NCBI RefSeq assembly: GCF_016031625.1
Contig: NZ_JACCHP010000021.1
Coordinates: forward strand, 148,306-212,305
Source: Bradyrhizobium agreste
GTDB lineage: Bacteria; Pseudomonadota; Alphaproteobacteria; Rhizobiales; Xanthobacteraceae
DNA length: 64,000 bases
Direction: 5' to 3'
Shown here: piece after piece, positions 10,866 to 19,433 of the stretch
Layout: every line of letters begins with the position of its first letter
Position numbering within the stretch: position 1 is the first letter of the stretch
Notes under the pieces: generated by a model
What the model was told of the DNA's origin: nothing
What the model saw: the letters and a program-made list of their open reading frames with translations, nothing else
Databases searched by the model: none
Position numbers and translations under genes: made by a program

Positions 10866-12161
10866 GTGGCGCCCATCCAATACATCGTCGAGGGCGGTCA
10901 GCGGCTCTCGGGCTCGATCGAGCCGTCCGGCAACAAGAACTCGGCGCTGCCGATCATCGCCGCCGCGCTCTTGACCGAGCATCCGGTCGTGCTGGAGAAC
11001 GTGCCGCGGATCCGCGACACCGAGACGCTGGTCGAGCTGGTCCGCTCGGTCGGCGCGTCGGCCGAATGGTCCGCACGCAACACGCTTCACATTCACGCCA
11101 AGAGCATCCGCGCCGCCGACCTCGATCCCGAGCTGTGCGTGCGCATTCGCGCCTCGATCCTGCTCGCCGGACCCCTGCTCGCCCGCTGCGGCGAGGTGAT
11201 GCTCCCGCCGCCGGGCGGCGACGTCATTGGGCGCCGGCGGCTGGACACGCACGTGCTGGCGCTGGAGCAGCTCGGCGCCAAGGTCACCGCGACCGACCGG
11301 CTCGAATTCCGCGCGCCCAAGCTCGCGGGCGCCGACGTGTTCCTGGACGAGCCGAGCGTCACCGCGACCGAAAATGCGCTGGTCGCGGCGGTCGCCGCCG
11401 ACGGCGTCACCCATTTGCGCAACGCGGCCTCCGAGCCGCATGTGCAGGACCTCGCCAATTTCCTGGTCGCGCTCGGCGCCAGGATCGAAGGCATCGGCAC
11501 CAACAACATGATCATCCATGGCCAGGCGACGCTCGGCGGGACGACGTACCGGATCCAGCCCGACCATATCGAGGTCGGCTCGCTGATCGGGCTTGCCGCC
11601 GTGACGCGCTCGCCCTTGCGCATCGCGCGCGCGGGCGTCGAGCATCTGCGCTCGATCCGCATGGGCTTCGAGCGGCTCGGCATCGTCTGCCGGATCGAGG
11701 GCGACGACCTCATCGTGCCATCCAATCAGACATTGAAGATCCAGGACGATTTCGGCGGCCATGTGCCCAAGCTGGAGGACCAGCCCTGGCCGGCCTTCCC
11801 CGCCGACCTGATGTCGATCGCGATCGTCACCGCCACGCAATGCGAGGGCGTGATCCTGATGTTCGAGAAGATGTTCGAATCCAGGATGTTCTTCGTCGAC
11901 AAGCTGATCGCAATGGGCGCGCGCATCGTGCTGTGCGACCCGCACCGCGCCATCATCGCCGGCCCCAGCCGCCTGCACGGCGCGACGATGACCTCGCCCG
12001 ACATCCGCGCCGGCATGGCGATGCTGCTGGCCGCCGTCTGCGCCGAGGGCACTTCGACCATCAACAACGCCGACCAGATCGAGCGCGGCTATGAGCGCAT
12101 CGAGGAGCGGCTGAACGCGCTGGGGGCCAGGATCAAGCGCGTGCCGGAGAGGAAGGGGTAG
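10866..12161 (+). CDS. murA: UDP-N-acetylglucosamine 1-carboxyvinyltransferase paralogue (MurA-like, Asp in place of catalytic Cys)
   Basis: Enolpyruvyl transferase of the MurA/EPSP-synthase family; MurA adds enolpyruvate to UDP-GlcNAc as the first committed step of peptidoglycan synthesis. About 431 residues from a GTG at 10866 (APIQYIVEGGQRLSGSIEPSGNKNSALP), normal MurA length. Substrate-site Lys-Asn (GNKNSALP) is present. The loop that usually reads LPGGC-IG reads PPGGDVIGRR here, so residue 119, aligned with E. coli Cys115, is Asp. Cys-to-Asp MurAs are known in mycobacteria and chlamydiae, are active and resist fosfomycin. My recollection is that bradyrhizobia carry a second, Cys-type murA elsewhere, so this may be a paralogue with redundant or altered role. 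The frame is open upstream to 10614, but that part is repeat sequence. Confidence 0.88.
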   Translation: MAPIQYIVEGGQRLSGSIEPSGNKNSALPIIAAALLTEHPVVLENVPRIRDTETLVELVRSVGASAEWSARNTLHIHAKSIRAADLDPELCVRIRASILLAGPLLARCGEVMLPPPGGDVIGRRRLDTHVLALEQLGAKVTATDRLEFRAPKLAGADVFLDEPSVTATENALVAAVAADGVTHLRNAASEPHVQDLANFLVALGARIEGIGTNNMIIHGQATLGGTTYRIQPDHIEVGSLIGLAAVTRSPLRIARAGVEHLRSIRMGFERLGIVCRIEGDDLIVPSNQTLKIQDDFGGHVPKLEDQPWPAFPADLMSIAIVTATQCEGVILMFEKMFESRMFFVDKLIAMGARIVLCDPHRAIIAGPSRLHGATMTSPDIRAGMAMLLAAVCAEGTSTINNADQIERGYERIEERLNALGARIKRVPERKG

Positions 12162-12189
12162 CTTCCGCCTCTCCTCCTGATAATGGCCT

Positions 12190-12308
12190 CGTGCCCCGGA
12201 CGCAGCGCAGCACGTCAGTGATGCGCTGCTGAGCCGGGGCCCATTACTTGGGGCTGAACGCACGGCTTCTGGGTCCCGGCTCGCGCTTCGCGCGTCCGGG
12301 ACACGTGG
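12190..12308. repeat. Palindromic element, CCCCGGACGCAGCGCAGC family
   Basis: Two paired blocks: GTGCCCCGGACGCAGCGCAGCAC with GTGATGCGCTGCTGAGCCGGGGC, then GGTCCCGGCTCGCGCTTCGCGCGTCCGGGAC. It occupies most of the gap before the MATE gene. A related element lies at 61611-61757. Confidence 0.75.
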
Positions 12309-12346
12309 GCCATGTTTTCGACGCGCGGCTGTGCTATTGAGCCGCC

Positions 12347-13741
12347 ATGCTCGACACCGTCCAACATCATGCGCAGCCGCAAGCCGGCGTGCCGCAGAAC
12401 CACCTTGCCGTGGAATTCGTCGAGACACTGCGGCTCGCCGTACCGATGATGCTGACCCAGCTCGGGCAGATCGCGATGATCACGACCGATCTCGCGATGA
12501 TCGGGCGGCTCGGCGAGGAGGCGGTGGCCGCGGCGGCGCTGGCCCACACGGTCTATTTCGTCAGCTTCACTTTCGGTCTCGGATTGACGTCCGCAGTGTC
12601 GCCGCTGGCGGCGCAGGCGTTCGGTGCCGGCGACGTCAGGCGCATTCGCCGCTCGTTGCGCGTCGGGCTGTGGGCCGCCCTGCTGATCTCGCTGCCGATG
12701 ATGGCCTCGCCGCTCTATGGCGAGCAGATCCTGCTCGCGCTCGGTCAAATGCCGCGAGCGGCCGCGCTGGCGCAGCACTATCTGAATGGCCTTGCCTGGG
12801 GCATCGCGCCGGCGCTCGGATTCATCGCGCTGCGCGGCATGATGAGCGCGGTGAACCGGCCGCAGGCCCCGCTATGGATCACGCTGGCGGCGATCCCGGT
12901 CAATGCCGCGCTGGTCTATGCGCTGATCCACGGCCTGTTCGGCCTGCCCGAGCTCGGCCTGTTCGGCGCGGGGCTTGCGACCACGCTGGTCAATCTCGGC
13001 ACTTTCCTCGCCGCGCTCGCGATTGCCGGGTTGCGCGAGCCGTTCGCCGACTATCGTCCGCTCGCCCGCCTCTGGCGGATCGACTGGCCCTTGATGCGCC
13101 AGCTGATCGTGATCGGCGCGCCGATCTCGTTCTCGCTGCTGCTGGAATACGGCCTGTTCTCCTCGGCGGCGCTGCTGATGGGCTTGATCTCGACCGCCGC
13201 GATTGCCGCGCATCAGATCGCGCTCCAGGTCACCGCCGTGCTCTTCATGGTGCCGCTCGGCATCGGCATGGCGGCAACGGTGCGGGTCGGTCATGCCTTC
13301 GGCCGCAATGATCCGGCGGCGGTGAAGCGCGCGGGGCTCGTCGCAGCCACGCTCGGCCTCGCGCTGGTCTCCGCGCTGACGATCGCGATCGTGATCGGCC
13401 GCTACGAGCTCGGACGGCTGTTCTTCGGCCATAGCGAGGCCAGCGCGGCAACGGTCGAGCTGACGGCGACATTGCTGCTGGTCGGCGCGAGCTTCTTCGT
13501 CGCCGACGGCCTCCAGACCATCGTGGGCGGCGCGCTGCGTGGCCTCAACGACACCCGAATGACCCTGCTGTTCGCCGCGATCGGCTATTGGGGCGTCGCC
13601 TTTCCCATCGGCTGGATGCTGGCATTCCACACGGGACTGGGCGCGGTCGGCGTCTGGATCGGGTTCTCGATCGGTACATTCGTCTATGCCGGGCTCCTGA
13701 TCTTGCGCTTCCGGATGCTGGCGCGCAAACTGGCGGGATGA
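12347..13741 (+). CDS. MATE family multidrug/cation antiporter (NorM-like)
   Basis: Inner-membrane exporter that uses an Na+ or H+ gradient to expel cationic drugs. 464 residues with about twelve hydrophobic segments in two homologous halves. Seen: the N-terminal half begins ETLRLAVPMMLTQLGQIAMITTDLAMIGRLG, the usual MATE signature, and the second half begins MRQLIVIGAPISFSLLLEYGLFSSAALLMG. ALRGLNDTRMTLLFAAIGYWG is the conserved second-half loop. The stop codon overlaps the start of the next gene by four bases (ATGA), so the two are almost certainly co-transcribed and translationally coupled. The substrate cannot be read from sequence. Confidence 0.93.
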   Translation: MLDTVQHHAQPQAGVPQNHLAVEFVETLRLAVPMMLTQLGQIAMITTDLAMIGRLGEEAVAAAALAHTVYFVSFTFGLGLTSAVSPLAAQAFGAGDVRRIRRSLRVGLWAALLISLPMMASPLYGEQILLALGQMPRAAALAQHYLNGLAWGIAPALGFIALRGMMSAVNRPQAPLWITLAAIPVNAALVYALIHGLFGLPELGLFGAGLATTLVNLGTFLAALAIAGLREPFADYRPLARLWRIDWPLMRQLIVIGAPISFSLLLEYGLFSSAALLMGLISTAAIAAHQIALQVTAVLFMVPLGIGMAATVRVGHAFGRNDPAAVKRAGLVAATLGLALVSALTIAIVIGRYELGRLFFGHSEASAATVELTATLLLVGASFFVADGLQTIVGGALRGLNDTRMTLLFAAIGYWGVAFPIGWMLAFHTGLGAVGVWIGFSIGTFVYAGLLILRFRMLARKLAG

Positions 13742-14226
13742 GAGCAACGGTCCACGAAGTCGCGCCTGAGATCGATGCGAGCACGCTGCTCGCCGGCGCG
13801 CAGTTCGCCGATGCGTTTCGCGTGGAGATCGGCACCGCGGCGGTGAATGCCCGCGAAGCCTGCACCAGGATGGTGCTGCACGGGCCGCGCTGGATCGACG
13901 CGCTGCTGCGCCTGCGCAACATTCTGGTGAGGCCGTTCGGGCTAAAGACATCGGGCGAGGGCGCGCCGGCCCCAGGCGGCATGATCGGCCTGTTTCCGGT
14001 GCTGAGCGAGACACCGGAGCAGCTGGTCGCAGGCTTCGATGATTTGCACCTCGACTTCCGCATCGTCGTCGACGTGTCCGGCGATGCCGCGAGCCGGCAG
14101 GTGACCTCGACCACGCTGGTGCGCACGCACAATTTGCTCGGCCGGACCTATCTCGCGCTGATCATGCCCTTCCACAAGCTCGTGGTCCGCAACATGATGG
14201 GACGGATCGTGGAGCCGGCCCGATGA
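13738..14226 (+). CDS. DUF2867 family protein
   Basis: 162 residues. It resembles DUF2867 proteins, a family without established biochemistry that is often found with oxidoreductases or transporters. Seen: APEIDASTLLAGAQFADAF at the N-terminus, LRLRNILVRPFGLKTS, GGMIGLFPVLSETPEQLVAGFDDLHLDFRIVVDV and RTHNLLGRTYLALIMPFHKLVVRNMM at the C-terminus, which are the usual conserved blocks. The start at 13738 overlaps the MATE stop, so it should be made together with the exporter. No signal peptide. Confidence 0.85.
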   Translation: MRATVHEVAPEIDASTLLAGAQFADAFRVEIGTAAVNAREACTRMVLHGPRWIDALLRLRNILVRPFGLKTSGEGAPAPGGMIGLFPVLSETPEQLVAGFDDLHLDFRIVVDVSGDAASRQVTSTTLVRTHNLLGRTYLALIMPFHKLVVRNMMGRIVEPAR

Positions 14227-14261
14227 ATTGTGCGGGCCGACATTGAGCGAACACGCAGTGT

Positions 14262-14756
14262 TCAGCCCACCGGCCCTGGAGTCCAATTGTCCCCTGCGAG
14301 CGGACTGACTTTCACGTCAGGAATGACACCGCGGTCCATGCTTGGATCGAAATGGCGCATCGTCCGCTCATTGAGGTCGATGATGCGCCCAGGTCTTAGT
14401 GGTCCCACGTCGTTTATCTTGACGATGACCTTCTTGCCCACGGCCTCGACGAGAGCATATTTCGGCCTCGCGCCAAATTCGACCCCACCAAATTTCCGGC
14501 GCAGACTCGTCTTGATGGCAGCCGTCCAGGCAGAGGGATCATAACGCTCGCCGGAGGCCGTCTTCGGACCGCCCTCCTCCTTGCCGGGCTTGAACGGATT
14601 ATAGGTGGACGCCGCGCCAATAATCGCGTCGCTGGAGGCGGCATCGACGACGGCACTTGAGTGATCCCCACGCGTTTCACTTCGAGCAACGGCAGCGGAA
14701 ATGGCGAGCGCAAGCAGGGCGCCGCAAATTGCGGCGCTCGAGCGGAATAGCATCAT
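14262..14756 (-). CDS. RlpA-like septal ring / double-psi beta-barrel secreted protein
   Basis: 164 residues. N-terminal signal peptide (MMLFRSSAAICGALLALAISAAVARSE), then a region with IIGAASTYNPFKPGKEEGGPKTASGE, YDPSAWTAAI and VIVKINDVGPLRPGRIIDLNERTMRHFD. These are the RlpA double-psi beta-barrel blocks, including the Asp of the VNDxGP motif seen in lytic-transglycosylase-type RlpA. There is no SPOR domain, so it is a short RlpA-like form acting in the periplasm or cell wall. Cleavage of glycan strands is inferred from the family, not shown. It is transcribed toward the DUF2867 gene. Confidence 0.85.
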   Translation of the reverse strand: MMLFRSSAAICGALLALAISAAVARSETRGDHSSAVVDAASSDAIIGAASTYNPFKPGKEEGGPKTASGERYDPSAWTAAIKTSLRRKFGGVEFGARPKYALVEAVGKKVIVKINDVGPLRPGRIIDLNERTMRHFDPSMDRGVIPDVKVSPLAGDNWTPGPVG

Positions 14757-15066
14757 AAGTCCTGTGATTTTTTAGATTGCCCGGTTCCAGAACCGCAAAC
14801 GTGGTCAAGCGAACGCAGCAACGTTCATCAACTTGCGCCGATCGTTTTGCGGATTCGAGCCAGCCCCTGGCTACGGAACCGTTGTGTGAACCGGAGTGGT
14901 CCTCACGTCGTGTTTAGCTTCCCGCCGATTAAGACAGAGATTGCGTCAGCAACATGACCCGATGGAACCTTGTGCGTGCAGCGTCAGAACACGCAGGCAG
15001 CGCTCACGGCTGAGCCGCGCGACGTATGCATTGCTGTCGAAACGAGTCACCGAGGATGCGCTCAAC
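14757..15066. other. 310-bp gap, promoter side of the RlpA-like gene
   Basis: Lies between the start of the RlpA-like gene and the stop of the FUSC gene, both on the minus strand. It contains no convincing ORF and no recognised repeat. The promoter of the RlpA-like gene must lie here, but I see no clear consensus. Base composition is slightly more AT-rich next to the RlpA-like start. Confidence 0.5.
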
Positions 15067-16182
15067 TCACTCGGCAACGCGCACCGACTTGTCGGCCGCC
15101 GCCTCCGACCATTCGCCGACGACGCGATCGAGATCGCCGAGATTCTGGTGCATCTGCTCCAGGGAGAAGCCGAGCGCGAAGAAGCGCTCGGCGGTGTCGC
15201 TGGGGTGGCCTCGGATCAGGCCGTCCCGACGGACGGACGCGACCGCCTCGGCGTAGTGCTGGAGCGCGACATGCACGGGATGGATCGGCGGCGCGCCGGC
15301 CCCTTCGCGCAAGGCGCCCGCGGCCGAGCGCAGGAAGCGCGCGATCACGGTCGAGACTTCCGTCAGGGGCGCTGCCAGCCGCAGCTGCACCTCGACCGGC
15401 AGCGGCACCACGGTGGCACGGCCGATCATCACGACATCGTGGCGCAGCCGCAGGATCGTTCGCAGCAATGGACCGGTATCCGGGCCGCTCGACAGGCGCG
15501 CCGCGCGCTCGCGCTCGGCTTCGGAGCCGATCGCATTCAGATTGACCATCGCATTGCCGATGCCGTCCTGGATCCGGTGCAGCGCGTCGTTGTCGCGGCC
15601 GCGCGTGAGGCCTGCGAGCAGCTCGGCGAGGGCATCGGCGATCAGCTCGAGCAGAACCGCCGCGCTGGCGCGGATCTGCCGCACCGCGGGCGACGGCAGC
15701 ACCAGGAAGGAGACCAGCAATCCCGTGACCGCGCCGACACCGACCTCGCTGACCCGGTCGATCGCCGAGGTCATGGGATCGGAATGATGCATGGTCGGAA
15801 CCAGCAGCACGATCACGGCCGTCACCGTGGCGGCGCTGAGGCTCGGATTGATCGCGGCGATGAAGGCGAGCGGGGCGACGGAGAGGACCAGCAGGCCGAG
15901 CAGGCCCGCCTCGCTGGAATAGGGAATCAGGATCGCGATGGCGCCGCCATAAATCGCGCCGCCGATGGTGCCGAGCATGTAGTCGCGCGTCGCCTTCAGC
16001 GAGCGGCCGACGCTCATCTGGGTCACGATCAGCGAGGTCAGCACAGCCCAGAGCGGCAGCAAGAGATGCAGCGCAGTCGCGATCGCATAGGCCGCGGTCG
16101 CGGCGACCGTGACCCGGATCGCGAGCCCCAATTGCGTCCGCCGCGCTCGAACCTGCTCGAACAGCTGCCTTGCGCGCGTCAT
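15067..16182 (-). CDS. FUSC family membrane protein (aromatic acid exporter-like)
   Basis: 371 residues. The N-terminal half is membrane-embedded with about six hydrophobic segments (LGLAIRVTVAATAAYAIATALHLLLPLWAVLTSLIV is the first pair). The segment SVGRSLKATRDYMLGTIGGAIYGG is typical of FUSC/AaeB-type proteins, which pump aromatic acids or are linked to fusaric acid resistance. The C-terminal half is a soluble helical region of about 190 residues. Single-copy half-size form, unlike the ~650-residue AaeB. Transcribed away from the MmgE/PrpD gene, with a shared promoter gap of about 115 bases. Substrate unknown. Confidence 0.85.
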   Translation of the reverse strand: MTRARQLFEQVRARRTQLGLAIRVTVAATAAYAIATALHLLLPLWAVLTSLIVTQMSVGRSLKATRDYMLGTIGGAIYGGAIAILIPYSSEAGLLGLLVLSVAPLAFIAAINPSLSAATVTAVIVLLVPTMHHSDPMTSAIDRVSEVGVGAVTGLLVSFLVLPSPAVRQIRASAAVLLELIADALAELLAGLTRGRDNDALHRIQDGIGNAMVNLNAIGSEAERERAARLSSGPDTGPLLRTILRLRHDVVMIGRATVVPLPVEVQLRLAAPLTEVSTVIARFLRSAAGALREGAGAPPIHPVHVALQHYAEAVASVRRDGLIRGHPSDTAERFFALGFSLEQMHQNLGDLDRVVGEWSEAAADKSVRVAE

Positions 16183-16299
16183 ACGGAATATCCCGATCCT
16201 CTTCGCCTAAGCAAAAGCATGGCTGATCCCCGCCCCCGCAAGGCCGCTTGAAAGGCCAAATCAGCCCGCCTAACTTGCGCGCCAAAACGAGGAAACACG

Positions 16300-17667
16300 A
16301 TGGCTCACGAAACCGCAACGCTCGCCGCCTATGTCTTCAATCTGAAATACCAGGATATTCCGGCAGAGGTGCTGGAGCGCGCCAAGGTGCTGACGCTGGA
16401 CTTCCTGGGTAGCGCAATTCGGGCACGGCGCGAGGCGGAATCGACCCCGTCGATGCTGAAGATGCTGGAGGCGCTGGCGCTCGACACCAGGGGCGAGTCC
16501 ACCGTGTTCGGCGATGCCAAGACCTGGACGCCGGCGGTGGCAGCGCTCCTCAACGGCGCGCTCGGCCACTCGCTCGATTTCGACGACACCCATGCCGATT
16601 CCTCGCTGCATCCGAGCGCCCCGGTGGTGCCGGCCGCCTTTGCCGTCGGCGAGATGGTGGGTGCCTCCGGGCGCGACGTGCTGACGGCGATCGTGGCTGG
16701 CTATGAGGTGTGCTGCCGGCTCGGCAATGCGCTCGACCCGACCTCGCATTATGCGCGCGGCTTCCACCCGACCGCGACGGCCGGCACCTATGGTGCGGCC
16801 GCGGCCGCCGGCAAGCTGTTCGGCCTGTCCGAGAAGCAGCTGATCGCCGCGTTCGGCGTCTCCGGCAGCCAGGCCGCGGGCTCGCTGCAATTTCTGGTAA
16901 ACGGCGCCTGGAACAAGCGCTACCAGGTCGGCGCCGCCGCGATGAATGGCGTGATCGCCGCGACGCTGGCGCGCAACGATTTCGTCGGCGCGACCGAATC
17001 CATCGAAGGCAAGCACGGCCTGCTCGCCGGCTATACCGACGATGCGCACCCGGACAAGGCGGTGGCCGAGCTCGGTAAGACCTATGAGACGATGAAGATC
17101 GGCGTGAAGCCTTATCCGAGCTGCCGCTACACCCATGCGGCGATCGACGCGCTGATCGCGATGCGGCGCGAGCACAATCTGACGCCGGACCAGGTCAAGC
17201 GTGTCGAGATCGGCCTGCACCGCAACGGCATCACGCTGACCGGCGATGCCGCGACCAAGCGCCACCCGCGCTCGATCGTCGGCGGCCAGTTCTCGATGTT
17301 CTTCACCGGCGCGCTCGCGCTCGACCAGGGTTCGTTCGGCTGGGACGATTACAACCGGTTGGGCGATGCCGCCATCGACGCGCTCGCCGACAAGTTCGAC
17401 GTGGTGCAGGACGATCGCCTCGAGATCGGCCGCAGCCACCCCTTCGGCGCCCGCGTCAGCATCACCACGGACGACGGCGTGCACGAGCGGCTCTACGCCG
17501 ATCCGTCCGGGGAGCCGAATTCTTTCCCGGATACGCAGGCGATGCAGCAGAAATTCCTGACATTGGCCCGCCCGGTGCTGAACGCGCGCGCGGAGAAGTT
17601 TGCCGATGCGATCATGACGCTGGAGCGGTTCGATCGCGTGGCGCAGGCGACGGAATTGGGAAGGTAA
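16300..17667 (+). CDS. MmgE/PrpD family protein
   Basis: 455 residues. It belongs to the MmgE/PrpD family, whose studied members include 2-methylcitrate dehydratase and related lyases/isomerases. Seen: VLERAKVLTLDFLGSAIRA at the N-terminus, NGALGHSLDFDDTHADSSLHPSAPVVPAAFA (family signature with conserved Asp-Asp-Thr-His), YEVCCRLGNAL, GFHPTATAGTYGAAAAAGKL and VKPYPSCRYTHAAIDAL. Start chosen at the ATG after GAGGAAACACG. No other methylcitrate-cycle genes are nearby, so the substrate is unknown; many bradyrhizobia have several paralogues linked to organic-acid catabolism. Confidence 0.92.
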   Translation: MAHETATLAAYVFNLKYQDIPAEVLERAKVLTLDFLGSAIRARREAESTPSMLKMLEALALDTRGESTVFGDAKTWTPAVAALLNGALGHSLDFDDTHADSSLHPSAPVVPAAFAVGEMVGASGRDVLTAIVAGYEVCCRLGNALDPTSHYARGFHPTATAGTYGAAAAAGKLFGLSEKQLIAAFGVSGSQAAGSLQFLVNGAWNKRYQVGAAAMNGVIAATLARNDFVGATESIEGKHGLLAGYTDDAHPDKAVAELGKTYETMKIGVKPYPSCRYTHAAIDALIAMRREHNLTPDQVKRVEIGLHRNGITLTGDAATKRHPRSIVGGQFSMFFTGALALDQGSFGWDDYNRLGDAAIDALADKFDVVQDDRLEIGRSHPFGARVSITTDDGVHERLYADPSGEPNSFPDTQAMQQKFLTLARPVLNARAEKFADAIMTLERFDRVAQATELGR

Positions 17668-17689
17668 GTAAGTTCACCGCGGCGCTTGC

Positions 17690-17854
17690 TTACCCTCCCC
17701 TGGAGGGGGAGGGTCGGCATGCGATCGAGCGAAGCGAGATTGCGTGACGGGGTGGGGTGATCTCTCCACTCAGGCACTGCTCATCGCGGAGAGACTGTCA
17801 CCCCACCCCGCTCGCGCTGCGCGCGATCGACCCTCCCCCTCCAGGGGAGGGTAA
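17690..17854. repeat. Palindromic element, CCCTCCCCCTCCAGGGGAGGG family (full copy)
   Basis: Outer arms TTACCCTCCCCTGGAGGGGGAGGGTCG and CGACCCTCCCCCTCCAGGGGAGGGTAAG pair over about 27 bases. Inside are TGACGGGGTGGGGTGA and TCACCCCACCCCGCTCGCGC, which also pair. Other copies at 28592-29031 and 33474-33660. It separates two convergent genes and could serve as a bidirectional terminator. Confidence 0.85.
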
Positions 17855-17863
17855 GAAAAGACC

Positions 17864-19291
17864 TCAATCCGCCCCCGCCATCTTCCCCCTCTCGCGCGTT
17901 GCGGCCACCACATCGCGCACGAGATCGAACACGCCGTCGGCTTGCGGCGGTGCGTTCGGCGAGCGTCCCAGGCGCACGATCACCAGTTGCTCCGACGGGA
18001 TCACGATGGTGTACTGCCCGATCGTGCCCTTGGCGAAGAAGGCATCGCGCGGCCAGCCGTGCGCCACGCGAAAGTTTGCGCCAAAGCTGTCGCCCTGGTT
18101 GGTCCAGAAGCCGGCGCCGATGCCGACCCACGCATTCGGCGTGGCCGTCGCCGAATAGGTCACCCACCCTTCCGGCAGGATGCGCTTGCCGCCGGCGACG
18201 CCGTCATCGAGATAGAGCTGGCCGAAGCGCGCCCAGTCGCGCGCGGAGGCGAGCATCTCGCTCGACCCTTCGATCGTGCCGGCGCCGTCGAGCTGGAGCA
18301 CGACATGGCGCATGCCGAGCGGGGCGAACAATTCGCGGCGCGCAAAGCGCAGCGCGTCCTCCGGTGTGCCGCCGACTGCGTCGCGGATCAGATACGAGAG
18401 AATGAGGATGTTGCCGTCGTGATAATTCCACGCGGTGCCGGGCGCGGTCTGAAGCGGCATGCTCTCGGCATAGGCGGCCATGTCCTTCTCGGCGAATTTC
18501 ATCCGGTTGACCGGCTCGAAGGCGGAGCCGAGCGAGGCCTGCAGCGAGCTGCCGAGCGCAAGGCCCGCCGTGTGACGCAGCAGCTGGTCGACGGTGATGG
18601 CATGGCGCGGATCGTCAGGATCCTTCCAGGCCGCGACCGGCGCGGGGCCGTTGAGCTGCAGCTTGCCCTGGCGCACCAGCACGCCGATCAGGCCGGAGAT
18701 CACCGACTTCGTCATGGAGAAGCCGAGCAGCGGCGTTTCGGGGCCGATGCCGTCGGCGTAGCGCTCGGCGACGACACGGCCGGCCTTCATCACGACGATG
18801 GCGCGGGTGCGGCGGTAAGGCGGCTGCGCGGGCTCGGCGAAGGCCCGGTCGAGCGCGGCGGCGAGCGCGGGGCTTTGCGGCGGCACGATCGCGGGGCCGG
18901 CGGTCTCGGGCAGCAATGCGGGCCGCTTGTCGTCGGGCGGCAGCTCGACGGGGAGGATGCCAGCGCCGTGCTCGAGCGTGCAGCCGAGGCCCTCGCGATA
19001 GACGGCGAGGCTACGGCCGAGGCCGAACAGCGTCACCGTGACATCCTTGCGCGCGCGGTCGACCGTGTAGTCCATCGCCCAGCTGATCAGGCTCGCTCCG
19101 GGCATGGTGTCGGTGGTCTCGGCAAAGTTGCGCCTGGGATCGAGGCCGGAAACGAACGTCTCGGCGCACAGGATGTCGGCGACGAAGCCGGTCGCGACCT
19201 TCGGCACGTCGCGGGCCCGGGCCGCGCCGAGCGCGAGGCCGGCAGTGGCGATGGTGGCGGTGAGGAGGGCGATCTTGCGGCGGCGAGTCAC
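17864..19291 (-). CDS. Serine hydrolase, beta-lactamase class C / penicillin-binding family
   Basis: 475 residues starting at a GTG after AGGAGAAAGCAA. Signal peptide at the N-terminus (KIALLTATIATAGLALGAARA). A ~120-residue N-terminal part precedes the beta-lactamase domain, as in envelope esterases and 6-aminohexanoate-dimer-hydrolase-like proteins. Catalytic Ser-x-x-Lys is SMTK in LLGFSMTKSVISGL; the Tyr motif is in WNYHDGN. HTAGLALGSSL and the C-terminal GTIGQYTIVIPSEQLVIVRLG also fit. Likely periplasmic esterase or amidase; true beta-lactam resistance is not implied. An AraC-type regulator lies just upstream in the same direction. Confidence 0.9.
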   Translation of the reverse strand: MTRRRKIALLTATIATAGLALGAARARDVPKVATGFVADILCAETFVSGLDPRRNFAETTDTMPGASLISWAMDYTVDRARKDVTVTLFGLGRSLAVYREGLGCTLEHGAGILPVELPPDDKRPALLPETAGPAIVPPQSPALAAALDRAFAEPAQPPYRRTRAIVVMKAGRVVAERYADGIGPETPLLGFSMTKSVISGLIGVLVRQGKLQLNGPAPVAAWKDPDDPRHAITVDQLLRHTAGLALGSSLQASLGSAFEPVNRMKFAEKDMAAYAESMPLQTAPGTAWNYHDGNILILSYLIRDAVGGTPEDALRFARRELFAPLGMRHVVLQLDGAGTIEGSSEMLASARDWARFGQLYLDDGVAGGKRILPEGWVTYSATATPNAWVGIGAGFWTNQGDSFGANFRVAHGWPRDAFFAKGTIGQYTIVIPSEQLVIVRLGRSPNAPPQADGVFDLVRDVVAATRERGKMAGAD

Positions 19292-19410
19292 TTGCTTTCT
19301 CCTGAAAGGGGCGCTTGCCGCAAGGAAGCGGGAGAAGCTGCAGGCGAGCTCGCCGGATTCGAAAGACGGTCTAGCCGAACTCGGACCGAGCTGGTCGATT
19401 TCGAAATAAT

Positions 19411-19424
19411 GCTGTAATTACAGC
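19411..19424. promoter_or_regulatory. Perfect 14-bp palindrome, possible operator
   Basis: GCTGTAATTACAGC lies 9 bases past the stop of the AraC-type gene and 120 bases upstream of the serine hydrolase start, on the strand both use. It is AT-rich in its centre and too short, without a T-run, for a good terminator. An operator read by the neighbouring regulator is possible but not shown. Confidence 0.3.
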
Positions 19425-19433
19425 AGCTTGAAA

